From: Photobacterium gaetbulicola Gung47
GTDB taxonomy: Bacteria; Pseudomonadota; Gammaproteobacteria; Enterobacterales; Vibrionaceae
DNA length: 64,000 nucleotides
Reading direction: 5' to 3'
NCBI GenBank assembly: GCA_000940995.1
Contig: CP005974.1
Coordinates: 2,108,001-2,172,000 of the forward strand
Shown: positions 34,095 through 42,950 of the stretch, piece by piece
Layout of the letters: each line of letters begins with the position of its first letter
Position numbering within the stretch: the first letter of the stretch is position 1
The notes under the pieces: generated by a model
What the model was told of the DNA's origin: nothing
The model's database searches: none
The model's input: only the letters and a program-made list of their open reading frames with translations
Program-made: the position numbers and the translations under genes

Positions 34095-35104
34095 TTAGAA
34101 GCGATAGAGCAGGCCAACACTGAACAAGCTGACTGATGCATCATAGAAATCGACATCACTATCGTCGTCGAACCAAGCGACAGTACCGTTTGCCAGCCAG
34201 TTCTTCCAACCAAAGGGGCTGGCATAAAACGCAGTGAAGCTTGCGCCCAGTTGGCTACTATCTATTTTTCTATCATAGACAGGGTGGACTTCGTCAAATG
34301 AAAGCTCAGAGAGATAGACGTTAGTGACGAGGCGCCAGCGGTTTATGGAGTAGATATAGTTTGCCCCTAGTGAATAGGCATCGTAAGCCATCGCATCGCC
34401 ATCGCTCTGGTGATCGATAACAGAAAAAGAAGGCACTAGTCGATGTCTTGGGGAATCCCATGTGAAGGTGTACTGCACGGTGAAGCGGTGAACATCCCCG
34501 TTGCGGTTCAGTAAAGCCCGCTCTTGGTTATCCAAACCCAGAGAGACCCCACTTCGTTCATCATCAATATCGACATCGCGGTAGGAATACCTGAGCTCCA
34601 GGCCTGTGCCGTACATCCGATCCCAGATCAAGCGATAGCCATTGGCAGAACGATCTGTTTTTGTTCTCGGGATGCCGGTCAGGAAAGGATCTGCCCACAC
34701 TTCTGTGGTTAGTGGGGTGTAAAGGAAGCTTGCTCCCAATATGCCAGCCTTGCCAATTTCTTGCCTGACTCCGGCTAGGGTTGAGAAGTCGAAACGGATG
34801 TAGTCTTCCAGTTGGTTACCAATGAAAATTTGGGTTCGGCTATTAGCAAAGGTATAGGCGAGCTCGGCGGCGATAACTGGCAGGGCCGACTCTTCGCTGT
34901 CGGGTTTGGTATTGATTGATCTCAGGGTGTTGTTGCTTAAGTCGACCGAGCCAAATTTGGCGAGATTATTGGACTCGACACTCACGCCACCAGCACCGAT
35001 ATTAACAAAGCCAGAAAAGCCACTTTTTTTTGGGATCGGCTCTATCGCGTAGGCATTGAAATAAATACGGTAGTTATGGCGAGAGGTAATATCGACCGTG
35101 TCAT
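34095..35104 (-). pseudogene. DUF2860 outer-membrane protein, frameshifted in the signal peptide
   Basis: Beta-barrel outer-membrane protein of the DUF2860 family. The long frame begins in the mature part (IEPIPKKSGFSGFVNIGAG) and ends GLLYRF with the C-terminal aromatic typical of barrels, but has no start codon of its own after the in-frame stop. A good start, ATG 35104, opens a signal peptide (MTRSILPLAITTVFISM) in another frame that stops at 35042-35044. The two frames join near 35045-35060, where one added base, or a second AATG unit, would give ...NAYA-IEPIPKK with an ideal A-x-A cleavage site. It is either inactivated, phase-variable or a sequencing error. GTG 34985 would give an unexported product. 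Confidence 0.75.
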
Positions 35105-35485
35105 GTGGTCATCCCAATTAATCATCAATGGTTGTGTTAAAAAACTAGGAGAACTTGTCGACGTTGTAAAATGCTGGGGAGCGGGGTCTTATATTTAATA
35201 ACCCTGGCTCAAAAATGAACACGATGAAAGGAGGGTAATTATCGTATTCGCTGTGGGTTAATGACTTGGTCAATTTTAAGGTGGCGGGAAGGCCCTGGCC
35301 ATAACAAGAAATAACCATCAATACCGTTAACCCAGCCAGATATCTCAGGTGTAGTTTTCCAGTATTTGCAAATCGACTTCCTGTTTTTACAAGTGTCAAT
35401 TTAGCTGGGGTTAAGCTTCAATGGTGGGTGAGAAATAACTCAATTATATCCAATCACGTGTAGACATATTCTAAAGGAGAAGGAA
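35105..35485. other. Divergent spacer upstream of the atoE-like gene
   Basis: A leftward 84-codon frame (35145-35399) starting at TTG without a ribosome site is not convincing. The segment should hold divergent promoters for the DUF2860 gene and the fatty-acid transporter; none could be fixed with confidence. Confidence 0.35.
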
Positions 35486-36871
35486 ATGGCTACTGAAACT
35501 CTATCCTATCAAAAACCAACCTTAATCCAGCGTTTATCAACGATATGTACCGCACTGGTGCAACGTTATCTGCCTGATCCGTTCTTATTCGCTGCATTGT
35601 TAACTTTTGCTGTCTTCCTTATTGCAATGCCGGTAACTCAACAAAGCCCGATTCAGATGGTCAATGCTTTTTCGGGCGGATTTTGGTCTTTGCTGACTTT
35701 TGCTATGCAGATGGCTCTCGTTGTTGTTACGGGTCATGCCATGGCTTCTGCTCCCGTGTTTCGCCGGGCCTTGTCATTCCTTGCGATGACAGCCAAAACG
35801 CCGGGCCATGCTATTTTGATTGTCACTGTCGTTTCCGCGATTGCTTGCTGGATTAACTGGGGGTTCGGCCTAGTCGTCGGGGCTATTTTTGCCCGTGAAC
35901 TTGCTGCCAAGGTCAAAGGCGTCGATTACCGACTCCTGATAGCATCGGCTTATACCGGCTTCCTGTTCTGGCATGCTGGGCTTTCTGGCTCGGTGCCATT
36001 AGCGCTTGCCTCGGGAAGTAACTTGGAGGCAGTGACCGCCGGTGCGGTATTGTCACCGGTTTCAACCGCGGAAACGCTTTTCTCGAGCATGAACATTGTT
36101 ATTCTTTTGGCCATGCTGATCACCATTCCTTTGTTGAATCGCTCTATGCACCCGTCAGCGGATCAGGTTGTGACTATTTCACCGGCCCTTTTGTCACTGG
36201 ATGAGAGCCCGGAAGAGGAAAAAAGCACAGATTTAACACCGGCTGAGAAGCTAGAGCAATCACCTTGGGTGAATCGCTTGCTGGCATTGTTGGGATTTAG
36301 CTACATTGTGATGTATTTCAGCGAGAACGGTTTTGCGCTTAACCTTAACATTGTGAATTTCATCTTCTTGTTTACTGCCATTCTGTTACATGGAACGCCT
36401 AAACGATTATTGAAAGCGGTAGCCGAAGGTACCAAAAATACCGCCGGGATTTTACTGCAGTTCCCTTTCTACGCCGGAATCATGGGAATGATGGTTGCTA
36501 AAGGCCCTGAGGGCATCTCGTTGGCTGGGGCGATGTCAGATATGTTTGTCAGTATCTCAAACGAACACACGTTCCCGCTGTTTACCTTCATCAGTGCAGG
36601 GATCGTTAATTTCTTTGTGCCATCTGGTGGGGGCCAATGGGCCGTTCAGGCTCCCATTATGATGCCAGCAGGCGCAGAGCTTGGTGTCCCAGCAGCCAAG
36701 ACAGCGATGGCGATTGCGTGGGGCGATGCCTGGACTAATATGATTCAGCCTTTCTGGGCTTTGCCTGCTCTCAGTATCGCGGGACTAAATGCCAAAGATA
36801 TTATGGGTTTCTGTATTATTTCATTGTTTGCTTCAGGTGCAATTATCGGCTGTGGTTTACTGCTGCTCTAG
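35486..36871 (+). CDS. atoE: Short-chain fatty-acid transporter, AtoE family
   Basis: Inner-membrane permease of 461 residues with about 12 hydrophobic helices, of the AtoE/short-chain fatty acid transporter family. Typical segments are LVQRYLPDPFLFAALLTF near the N-terminus, GHAMASAPVFRRAL, WINWGFGLVVGAIFARELA, and the conserved NFFVPSGGGQWAVQAPIMMP and WGDAWTNMIQPFWALPAL near the C-terminus. It would import acetoacetate, butyrate or similar acids. AAGGAG lies before the ATG. No atoDAB enzymes are adjacent, so the symbol is by family only. Confidence 0.88.
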   Translation: MATETLSYQKPTLIQRLSTICTALVQRYLPDPFLFAALLTFAVFLIAMPVTQQSPIQMVNAFSGGFWSLLTFAMQMALVVVTGHAMASAPVFRRALSFLAMTAKTPGHAILIVTVVSAIACWINWGFGLVVGAIFARELAAKVKGVDYRLLIASAYTGFLFWHAGLSGSVPLALASGSNLEAVTAGAVLSPVSTAETLFSSMNIVILLAMLITIPLLNRSMHPSADQVVTISPALLSLDESPEEEKSTDLTPAEKLEQSPWVNRLLALLGFSYIVMYFSENGFALNLNIVNFIFLFTAILLHGTPKRLLKAVAEGTKNTAGILLQFPFYAGIMGMMVAKGPEGISLAGAMSDMFVSISNEHTFPLFTFISAGIVNFFVPSGGGQWAVQAPIMMPAGAELGVPAAKTAMAIAWGDAWTNMIQPFWALPALSIAGLNAKDIMGFCIISLFASGAIIGCGLLLL

Positions 36872-37014
36872 GTAGCCCCACGGTCTGTACCCGTCGAACT
36901 CTTGAGGTTGATGACGCTGATTATCAAGAAATACAAGGCTGATTGATATTGGCCTTGGTATCAAATGCTTCAGCAGGCAGGACGAGATATAGAGGTGAGG
37001 GGATAAGAAAATAA

Positions 37015-37040
37015 AAAAGGGCGCCCTTGGGCACCCTTTC
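37015..37040 (-). terminator. Rho-independent terminator of the first csp gene
   Basis: On the minus strand, an AAGGGTGCCC/GGGCGCCCTT stem with a two-base AA loop is followed by a T-run, 24 bp past the csp stop. Confidence 0.8.
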
Positions 37041-37063
37041 AATATTCTTCACGTTAACGCGAA

Positions 37064-37273
37064 TTAGATGCGCTCAACGTTAGCAGCTTGAGGACCTTTC
37101 TGACCTTGTTCGATGTCGAAAGATACTTTCTGGCCTTCAGCTAGAGATTTGAAGCCTTCACCAGCGATAGCACGGAAGTGAACGAATACGTCAGCACCGC
37201 CGTTGTCTTGAGTGATGAAACCAAAACCTTTCTCGTCGTTGAACCACTTAACGATACCAGTTGCTTTAGACAT
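37064..37273 (-). CDS. Cold-shock protein (CspA family)
   Basis: A 69-residue single cold-shock domain, a nucleic-acid chaperone that melts RNA structure. RNP1 (KGFGFITQ) and RNP2 (VFVHFRAI) are intact. The start MSKATGIVKWFN is standard, with AGGAG upstream. It is one of two neighbouring paralogues in the same direction, each with its own terminator and a leader space of about 450 bp, so they are probably transcribed separately. Confidence 0.95.
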   Translation of the reverse strand: MSKATGIVKWFNDEKGFGFITQDNGGADVFVHFRAIAGEGFKSLAEGQKVSFDIEQGQKGPQAANVERI

Positions 37274-37681
37274 GTGATGTCTCCTGAATAAAATAAATAA
37301 TTAACGCTTGTTGCGTACTTAAGCCATCATAATGAATTACTTATGGACAAAAGAATGTTGAGCTCTTCAGGACAACGTCGCTCGATGAAGCGGTGTAACG
37401 AAGTTTTCTATTTCAATTTGTTGCATAAATAGGTCTGCATTTCAGGCCAAGCACATTAGGCCACACGAGAGGGTGGGAGGCAAGCAAATACTTTAAAATT
37501 TAATTATTTATATTGAAAAGTGTGATTTAGATGGCGGCAAAACCACTGCATTGACAAGGTTAAACAAAAGGTTATCGCTTTTTTGACTAATTTGTCGGCA
37601 CATTAGAGTGAAAGGTCGAAAATAGAGCAGTTACTGTGGTTTAACGTGTTTTTAGAGGAGTAAAGTATTAATCTAGAAAGT
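37274..37681 (-). other. Long upstream region of the first csp gene
   Basis: No gene seen. cspA-type genes usually carry a 100-200 base structured leader that controls translation at low temperature, and the space allows for one. I could not identify a cold-box motif with confidence. Confidence 0.35.
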
Positions 37682-37706
37682 AAAAAAGGGCCTGAGCAGC
37701 CCTTTT
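37682..37706 (-). terminator. Rho-independent terminator of the second csp gene
   Basis: On the minus strand AAAAGGGCT/GGCCCTTTTTT with a short loop and T-run, 20 bp after the csp stop. Confidence 0.8.
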
Positions 37707-37726
37707 GTCCAAGTGTGAACAAGAAA

Positions 37727-37936
37727 TTAAATCTTTTCTACGTTCGCCGCTTGCAGACCTTTTGGACCTTGCTCTGTTTCAAAGCTAACTTTCTGACCTT
37801 CCGCTAGCGTTTTGAAACCGTCGCCAGTGATCGCACGGAAATGAACGAATACATCAGCACCGCCGTTGTCCTGTGTGATGAAACCAAAACCTTTTTCTTC
37901 ATTGAACCACTTAACGGTACCTGTTGCTTTAGACAT
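37727..37936 (-). CDS. Cold-shock protein (CspA family), second copy
   Basis: A 69-residue cold-shock domain protein nearly identical in layout to its neighbour (RNP1 KGFGFITQ, RNP2 VFVHFRAI). It differs mainly near the end (ETEQGPKGLQAANVEKI). The open frame extends to 38026, but ATG 37936 (MSKATGTVKWFN) with AGGAGA upstream is the clear start. The pair looks like a tandem duplication with separate promoters and terminators. Confidence 0.95.
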   Translation of the reverse strand: MSKATGTVKWFNEEKGFGFITQDNGGADVFVHFRAITGDGFKTLAEGQKVSFETEQGPKGLQAANVEKI

Positions 37937-38390
37937 GTTGTCTCCTGAATAACTTACATCTGTACATATGCCAATACTATTTAACCTAGGTAACAATTGA
38001 ATCTTTTTGCTCCAGTTGGACTGCAAAACAGTATAGCTAGATGAAGCGATTCAGAGTCACTGTTGTTTCAATGCCAAACACTACTGGTCAATTAAAGATT
38101 AGGCAGCATTGAGCTAATTGCAAATAAAAAAATGAGAATTTTGTGGTGACTTTCACAGGATTTTCGACAACCTGAACCGCCACTGAAATAGCCTCACAAG
38201 TTTAACTAAGTCTTACTTTTAGCTTTCATTATTTTGTGATGTATAAGTGCTCTCTCTTGAGTGAAACTGAAATAAGTCAAGGAAGCGGCTGGTTTTGGTT
38301 TAACTGCTCAAAATGTGACTTGAGTGGCAATACCGGTTTCTGCTATAACGGGAGGCAGTTAGGTTTTGTAGATTCATATAAGGACAAACA
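37937..38390. other. Divergent spacer between csp and tmaR
   Basis: A 454-bp region carrying the csp leader on the left and the tmaR promoter on the right. No gene or clear operator seen. Confidence 0.35.
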
Positions 38391-38699
38391 ATGAACACTA
38401 TCCTAGAGCTAGTTCGCCAAACTCGTCGTAAGAACAAGCTAAAGCGTGAAATTCTGGACAACGACCGTAAAATTCGCGACAACCGTAAGCGTGTTGAATT
38501 ATTGGAAAACCTACTCGACTATATCAAAGCTGATATGACACACGATCAGATCGTCGAAATCGTTGAAAACATGAAAGGCGATTACGAAGATCGTGTTGAC
38601 GACCACATCATCATCAGTGCTGAACTCTCTAAAGAGCGCCGTGAAGTAAGCAAGAGTGTGAAAGAACTGAAGAAAGCAGAAATCGCTTCTCATCAGTAA
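38391..38699 (+). CDS. tmaR: PTS polar-localisation regulator TmaR (YeeX)
   Basis: A 102-residue coiled-coil protein homologous to E. coli TmaR/YeeX, which clusters at a cell pole and sequesters Enzyme I of the sugar phosphotransferase system. The family core is clear: RRKNKLKREILDNDRKIRDN, RVELLENLLDYIK and MKGDYEDRVDDHIIISAELS. AAGGA lies before the ATG. A strong terminator follows. Confidence 0.92.
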   Translation: MNTILELVRQTRRKNKLKREILDNDRKIRDNRKRVELLENLLDYIKADMTHDQIVEIVENMKGDYEDRVDDHIIISAELSKERREVSKSVKELKKAEIASHQ

Positions 38700-38717
38700 T
38701 TGTTAAAACTGATTTAT

Positions 38718-38748
38718 AAAGGCCCGATCATGTGATCGGGCTTTTTTT
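38718..38748 (+). terminator. Rho-independent terminator of tmaR
   Basis: GCCCGATCA/TGATCGGGC with a two-base loop and seven T residues, 20 bp after the tmaR stop. Confidence 0.9.
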
Positions 38749-38873
38749 GTGCTTTTTTGTCTCGGAATGACAACTTTTTTACTCTAGCACGACAAAAATG
38801 TCGATAAATTCAGGTATATATAAGTATGAGACAGCTACTATTATAGTTGCGGGTTATTTTTGAGGGCTATTGC

Positions 38874-40238
38874 TTGTTTAAACATTTTGGATTCATCGCT
38901 TGTCTGCCATTGGTTGCCTTGGCAGCCGAGACAGAACAACAACCTGTGGTCGCGGAAGATACAAAGCCTTTAGGTTTCATCTCGGTGGATGACTTACGGC
39001 AGCAAAGAGACGGTGAACAAAAGTGGGGTATCGCGGCGGTTATGCGCAGTGCATCAATCCCCTATGCGACAGAATCGGTAGTCGAGGATTCTACGGTCTC
39101 AAGTTTTGTTCCGATGATGTTCTACCAGGGGAACCGCCTGTTCATCAATGGGACAGAAGGTGGGCTCAACCTTTACCGTGAGCAAGACTGGGAAGTTAAT
39201 GCCCTCATTCGAATGCACTTTATCGACATTCCATCATCTTTTCAGAATGAGATAGGCGGCGACACAGCGGATTTCGGGTTGCAGTACAAGTACCGCTGGG
39301 ATGAAAACTACTATACCGATTTTGAGTTGTTGTCGGATCCTGATGGCAGGTTCAGCTCGCAGTTTTCTATCGGTGGCGATTACCAGTTCGATGATTGGCG
39401 CATCCTGCCCAAAGCATCGCTACTTTGGAAAGACAGTGATTATAACAGTTACTACTATGGGCTGAACTTTGAGGATATTTCTTCAGGTGTTGATTTGCGG
39501 GTAGGGTCGGCATTTAGTTACCACGTCACGTCTAATTTGTACCTATTGGGTGGAGCGTATGCTCGCTATTTTGACAGCAATACGCGGGATTCTGCTTTGG
39601 TTAGCGATAACTGGCAGGGAGAAGGTTATTTAGGCTTTGGTTTCTTTAATGATGCCAAGAAGCCGCGAAAATCGAGTATCAGTAACAAGCCATATTTGCG
39701 CGTCGCCCATGGCTGGGCAACACCGTCGAATATTGGTGAGATATTCTCTGGCAATAGAGTAAAAGACGAATACAACAATCAGCTGACGTCATTCTTCTAC
39801 GGCCATCCTCTAACCGATGAGCTGTTCGGCTTCCCACTGGATATTTACCTAACGCCTGGCTTTGTTTGGCACTGGAGTTCCGATGTTCAAAGCTCAACGC
39901 AAGAATATGTCATGGCCATCAAAGCCTATTACACCTTCACATGGCCGGTACAGTGGCGTTTTGGTGTGGCAGAGGGCTTGTCTTACGTCAACCGCATTAC
40001 CTATATCGAGCAGTCGGAGATGGATCGCAAGGGGTATGAGCCAAGCAAGCTGCTTAACTATTTAGATTTCTCTTTTGACGTCAACCTTGGAGATGTTTTC
40101 AACCATAAACCGTTAGATAGTGTGTGGTTTGGTTACAGCTTGCATCACCGCTCAGCCATCTTTGAAAGTGCCTCCCAGTTCGGCCGTATCAAAGGGGGGA
40201 GTAATTACAATACGGTCTACGTGCAATTTGATTTCTAA
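38874..40238 (+). CDS. MipA/OmpV-family outer-membrane protein
   Basis: A 454-residue exported beta-barrel protein. After a signal peptide (HFGFIACLPLVALA, then AETEQQ) come KWGIAAVMRSASIPY and MMFYQGNRLFINGTEGGLNL, the MipA/OmpV family start, then repeated amphipathic strands and a C-terminal ...YVQFDF ending in Phe. It is longer than typical OmpV (about 250) because of extra barrel strands. The start is taken as TTG 38874, seven bases after GAGGG; a TTG at 38847 is the only alternative and no ATG fits. Role: scaffold or porin, unknown here. Confidence 0.8.
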   Translation: MFKHFGFIACLPLVALAAETEQQPVVAEDTKPLGFISVDDLRQQRDGEQKWGIAAVMRSASIPYATESVVEDSTVSSFVPMMFYQGNRLFINGTEGGLNLYREQDWEVNALIRMHFIDIPSSFQNEIGGDTADFGLQYKYRWDENYYTDFELLSDPDGRFSSQFSIGGDYQFDDWRILPKASLLWKDSDYNSYYYGLNFEDISSGVDLRVGSAFSYHVTSNLYLLGGAYARYFDSNTRDSALVSDNWQGEGYLGFGFFNDAKKPRKSSISNKPYLRVAHGWATPSNIGEIFSGNRVKDEYNNQLTSFFYGHPLTDELFGFPLDIYLTPGFVWHWSSDVQSSTQEYVMAIKAYYTFTWPVQWRFGVAEGLSYVNRITYIEQSEMDRKGYEPSKLLNYLDFSFDVNLGDVFNHKPLDSVWFGYSLHHRSAIFESASQFGRIKGGSNYNTVYVQFDF

Positions 40239-40242
40239 AAAA

Positions 40243-40285
40243 GCCTTACCCATATATTCAATACAGTAGCGAGAGTGGGTAAGGC
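40243..40285 (+). terminator. Hairpin after the MipA/OmpV gene
   Basis: A perfect 10-bp stem GCCTTACCCA/TGGGTAAGGC with a 23-base loop, starting four bases after the stop codon; no T-run. Confidence 0.5.
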
Positions 40286-40291
40286 ACAACA

Positions 40292-40316
40292 AGCCGTGCC
40301 GCGAGAAGGCACGGCT
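40292..40316 (-). terminator. Hairpin after azoR
   Basis: A perfect 9-bp stem AGCCGTGCC/GGCACGGCT with a 7-base loop, nine bases beyond the azoR stop on the minus strand; weak T-rich tail. Confidence 0.65.
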
Positions 40317-40324
40317 GTACACAA

Positions 40325-40912
40325 TTATTGCGCCAGGCTTTCTAGCTCTTGCTTGGCTTGTGCAATACCTTTGGCTGCCATTTCATCGCCCATCGCCAAT
40401 GCTTCGCTATAAACCACTTCGACATTGTTAAGGCCGACAAAACCCAGGAAGGTTTTCAGGTAAGGTACCATGATGTCAGTGTCGCCACCTTTGTGCATAC
40501 CGCCTCGAGTGGTCACTACAATGACTTTTTTGCCGGTGAGCAGGCCGACAGGGCCGTTTTCAGTGTAGCTGAAGGTCACCCCTGCACGGGCAATCAAGTC
40601 GAACCAGTTTTTAAGCTGAGTCGGAATAGAAAAATTGTACATTGGCGCGCCGATGACAATGGTATCGCTGGCTTTGATTTCTTCAATAAGCTGATCAGAA
40701 AGAGCCAGAGCCGTTTGCTGTTTTTCACTCAGGTTGTCACCACCGCGTAGGCCGCCAGCAATCTCGCCATCCAAAACCGGCAGTGGCTGAGCCGCTAAGT
40801 CACGCTCAATAACGGCACTGGTGTGCATTGAATTAACCAGGTGATCGATAAGACCGTTTGATTGCGAGTAGTCACCGAGGATGCTTGATTTTAGTACTAG
40901 AACGTTTGACAT
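40325..40912 (-). CDS. azoR: FMN-dependent NADH-azoreductase
   Basis: A 195-residue flavodoxin-fold quinone/azo-compound reductase using FMN and NADH. The N-terminus MSNVLVLKSSILGDYSQSNG binds the FMN phosphate. IVIGAPMYNFSIPTQLKNWFD and VTFSYTENGPVGLLTGKK are family signatures. ATG 40912 is preferred to the upstream frame (40933) because AAGGAG precedes it. It protects against quinone and thiol stress in other bacteria. Monocistronic. Confidence 0.95.
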   Translation of the reverse strand: MSNVLVLKSSILGDYSQSNGLIDHLVNSMHTSAVIERDLAAQPLPVLDGEIAGGLRGGDNLSEKQQTALALSDQLIEEIKASDTIVIGAPMYNFSIPTQLKNWFDLIARAGVTFSYTENGPVGLLTGKKVIVVTTRGGMHKGGDTDIMVPYLKTFLGFVGLNNVEVVYSEALAMGDEMAAKGIAQAKQELESLAQ

Positions 40913-41084
40913 AGTTTGCTCCTTGAAATGCATTGCCGTTTGGCTTGGGAGTAACTATACAAATGGTCAAGCATGGAAGATAGCGGAAAAAATCGGTTAA
41001 GTTATTCGAAAAAACTGAATGGTAATAATTGGTCTCAACTGATTGATTCGTAATGGTTAGATTTGATGCAATAAAGAGGTGGCA

Positions 41085-41162
41085 ATGATTTTGCGCGAGT
41101 ATGAACAGTTATATCAAAAAGGCCAGGCAAAGACAGATGGGGGAGCGAAAGATAAAAAATAG
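41085..41162 (+). CDS. Possible 25-residue small protein
   Basis: MILREYEQLYQKGQAKTDGG followed by AKDKK; a charged, soluble peptide. It has a plausible ribosome site (AGAGGTGG) and its stop codon touches a terminator stem, the usual architecture of a short transcript. No homologue is known to me. Confidence 0.3.
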   Translation: MILREYEQLYQKGQAKTDGGAKDKK

Positions 41163-41187
41163 CCCGAAACGACTCCTGTTTCGGGCT
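41161..41187. terminator. Rho-independent terminator
   Basis: A perfect 10-bp stem AGCCCGAAAC/GTTTCGGGCT. On the minus strand it is followed by ATTTTTTA, so it could end the rsmF transcript; on the plus strand it follows the small ORF. Confidence 0.7.
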
Positions 41188-41406
41188 TAGGGGAATGGCT
41201 CGTGAGAGCCTTGCGCTAACTGGTTAGTAAATGGAGATCAATTACACTATCAATGTTAGTTCAAGCAGTACGATTTGCCAGTTTTACCACTAAGAATGTC
41301 ATTCATCTCTGATACTTAACAAAAATATCCTGTCTATTGAGCGAATCTGTTGCAGTAACTTAATGCTAGTCTTTAAAACCATAAATTACTTGCTTAGAAC
41401 GCGATA

Positions 41407-42837
41407 TTAAATGTCAAATAAGTTGGTGTCTCTTACCAGCTCGCGAGGCAAACCATTTTTAATGCGGTTACCGACCCATTTACCAATACCGATAGGGTAG
41501 TCACGGTAAGTGACAATGAGCTCACCCTTGCCCGAGAGGTCATCTGGACGGATATCACGTCCCATGAACCACTCTTTTGCCTGCGCCGCATCAAGAGCAA
41601 CAGCGGTTTTTTCCTGGCCTGTTGCCAGAGTCATGATGGCTTCATGTTGCCAGCGGTAACCTTTTTTGTGCTGTTCAGCCAGCTTGATACCGATACGCTG
41701 GAAGCGGATTTCACTCAGGAGATCACGCAGTTTCGACGGGAACAGCCATACCTCTTTATCGCGAAGCCAAATTTCGCTGTCGGCAGGAATGTCCAGATCC
41801 AGATCTTGCTTGAAAGCCTGGGCAATCGCTTGGCTATCTTTGCTGCTGGCCGGGCTGAACGGGAATTTACCCTTGCGCTTTTTCACCGCTGGAGATTCAA
41901 CGGCAGCGAGTTTGCGAATACGGGCGACGAAAAAGCCCTCGCTGTCGAAGATCTGCGGGTAGACATGCAAGAAGCCTTCTTCGGTAAGCGCCTTATCAGC
42001 GCCATCGAACAAGTCGGCCAAAGATTCGAACTCAACCGCATCACCGAAGGTCTCTTTAAGGTGTTGGCAGACCTTCTGGTTTTCACTCAGGTTCAAGGTA
42101 CAGGTAGAGTAGACCATCACACCGCCTGGCTTGAGCGCCTGGAAGCCACTGATGATCAAATCACGCTGCACCGCAGCAATGTCTTCAACAGAGGCAAGGC
42201 TCCAGTTTGCCATGGCATCGTCGTCTTTTCGGATAGCCCCTTCACCCGAGCAGGGTGCATCGAGCAAAATAGAGTCGAATGATTCAGGTGCCCAGCCACC
42301 GAAGACACAGCCGTCAAAGTGGGTCAGGGCGGCGTTGAACACGCCGCAGCGCTGTAGGTTGGAGTGCAGAACCTTGATACGGCTGGCTGCCAATTCATTG
42401 GCCACCAAGGCACCCTGATTATTCATGGCACTGGCAATCTGGGTCGTCTTCGAGCCCGGTGCCGAGGCCATATCCAGCACGCAATCGAGCTTGTCGTTGT
42501 CTTTGAGTAGTGCCACCACCGGCATCATTGAACTGGCTTCTTGGATATAGAATAGTCCCGCCATGTGTTCGGCGGTGTTGCCTAGGGAGACGGACTCTTC
42601 ATCTTCACGCTCAATCCAGAACCCTGTATCGCACCATGGCACCGGAGTGAGTGTCCAGCCTTTGTCAGCCACACGGGCAAGAAAGTCTTTTACACTGATC
42701 TTCAAGGTGTTGACACGAATACTGCGACGCAATGGTGTTTTACAGATAGCAATAAACTCATCCATGCTCAGGTGCTCTGGCATAATTTGACGAATTTGTT
42801 CAATGAATGCGTCTGGGATATGGATATTTGGATGCAA
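41407..42837 (-). CDS. rsmF: 16S rRNA m5C1407 methyltransferase RsmF
   Basis: SAM-dependent RNA cytosine-C5 methyltransferase of the small ribosomal subunit (YebU). The 476-residue length fits. An N-terminal PUA-like region (RRSIRVNTLKISVKDF) precedes the Rossmann domain with DMASAPGSKTTQIA (SAM binding), DAPCSGEG (Cys for product release) and YSTCTLNLSENQ (catalytic Cys). The C-terminal PUA-type domain follows. The start is TTG 42837: MHPNIHIPDAF aligns with the E. coli N-terminus and no ATG fits. It lies downstream of letAB, as in E. coli, but a terminator separates them. Confidence 0.94.
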   Translation of the reverse strand: MHPNIHIPDAFIEQIRQIMPEHLSMDEFIAICKTPLRRSIRVNTLKISVKDFLARVADKGWTLTPVPWCDTGFWIEREDEESVSLGNTAEHMAGLFYIQEASSMMPVVALLKDNDKLDCVLDMASAPGSKTTQIASAMNNQGALVANELAASRIKVLHSNLQRCGVFNAALTHFDGCVFGGWAPESFDSILLDAPCSGEGAIRKDDDAMANWSLASVEDIAAVQRDLIISGFQALKPGGVMVYSTCTLNLSENQKVCQHLKETFGDAVEFESLADLFDGADKALTEEGFLHVYPQIFDSEGFFVARIRKLAAVESPAVKKRKGKFPFSPASSKDSQAIAQAFKQDLDLDIPADSEIWLRDKEVWLFPSKLRDLLSEIRFQRIGIKLAEQHKKGYRWQHEAIMTLATGQEKTAVALDAAQAKEWFMGRDIRPDDLSGKGELIVTYRDYPIGIGKWVGNRIKNGLPRELVRDTNLFDI

Positions 42838-42896
42838 GGGAATGTCTCGATTATCTAGCAGTGGGGCGGAAGTTTATCATTTGTGGTTAGCGAGGT

Positions 42897-42925
42897 AAAA
42901 AGAAAGGAGCATTACAGCTCCCTTC
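42897..42925 (-). terminator. Rho-independent terminator of letB
   Basis: On the minus strand GAAGGGAGC/GCTCCTTTC with a 6-base loop and five T residues, 26 bp past the letB stop; it separates letAB from rsmF. Confidence 0.8.
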
Positions 42926-42950
42926 TGGTGGTTGTGGTTTGGTTGGCATT

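Larger units (their letters stand above)
40934..41406. other. 473-bp spacer with a possible small ORF and terminator
   Basis: The left part is the azoR upstream region. A rightward 25-codon ORF (41085-41162) with GAGGTGG before its ATG runs directly into the hairpin at 41161-41187. No longer gene is present. Confidence 0.4.

Noticed and set aside
35145..35399. 84-codon leftward open frame with a hydrophobic stretch
   Set aside because: TTG start without a ribosome site, no family resemblance, lies in a promoter region.
41644..42282. 212-codon rightward open frame
   Set aside because: Antisense shadow of rsmF.
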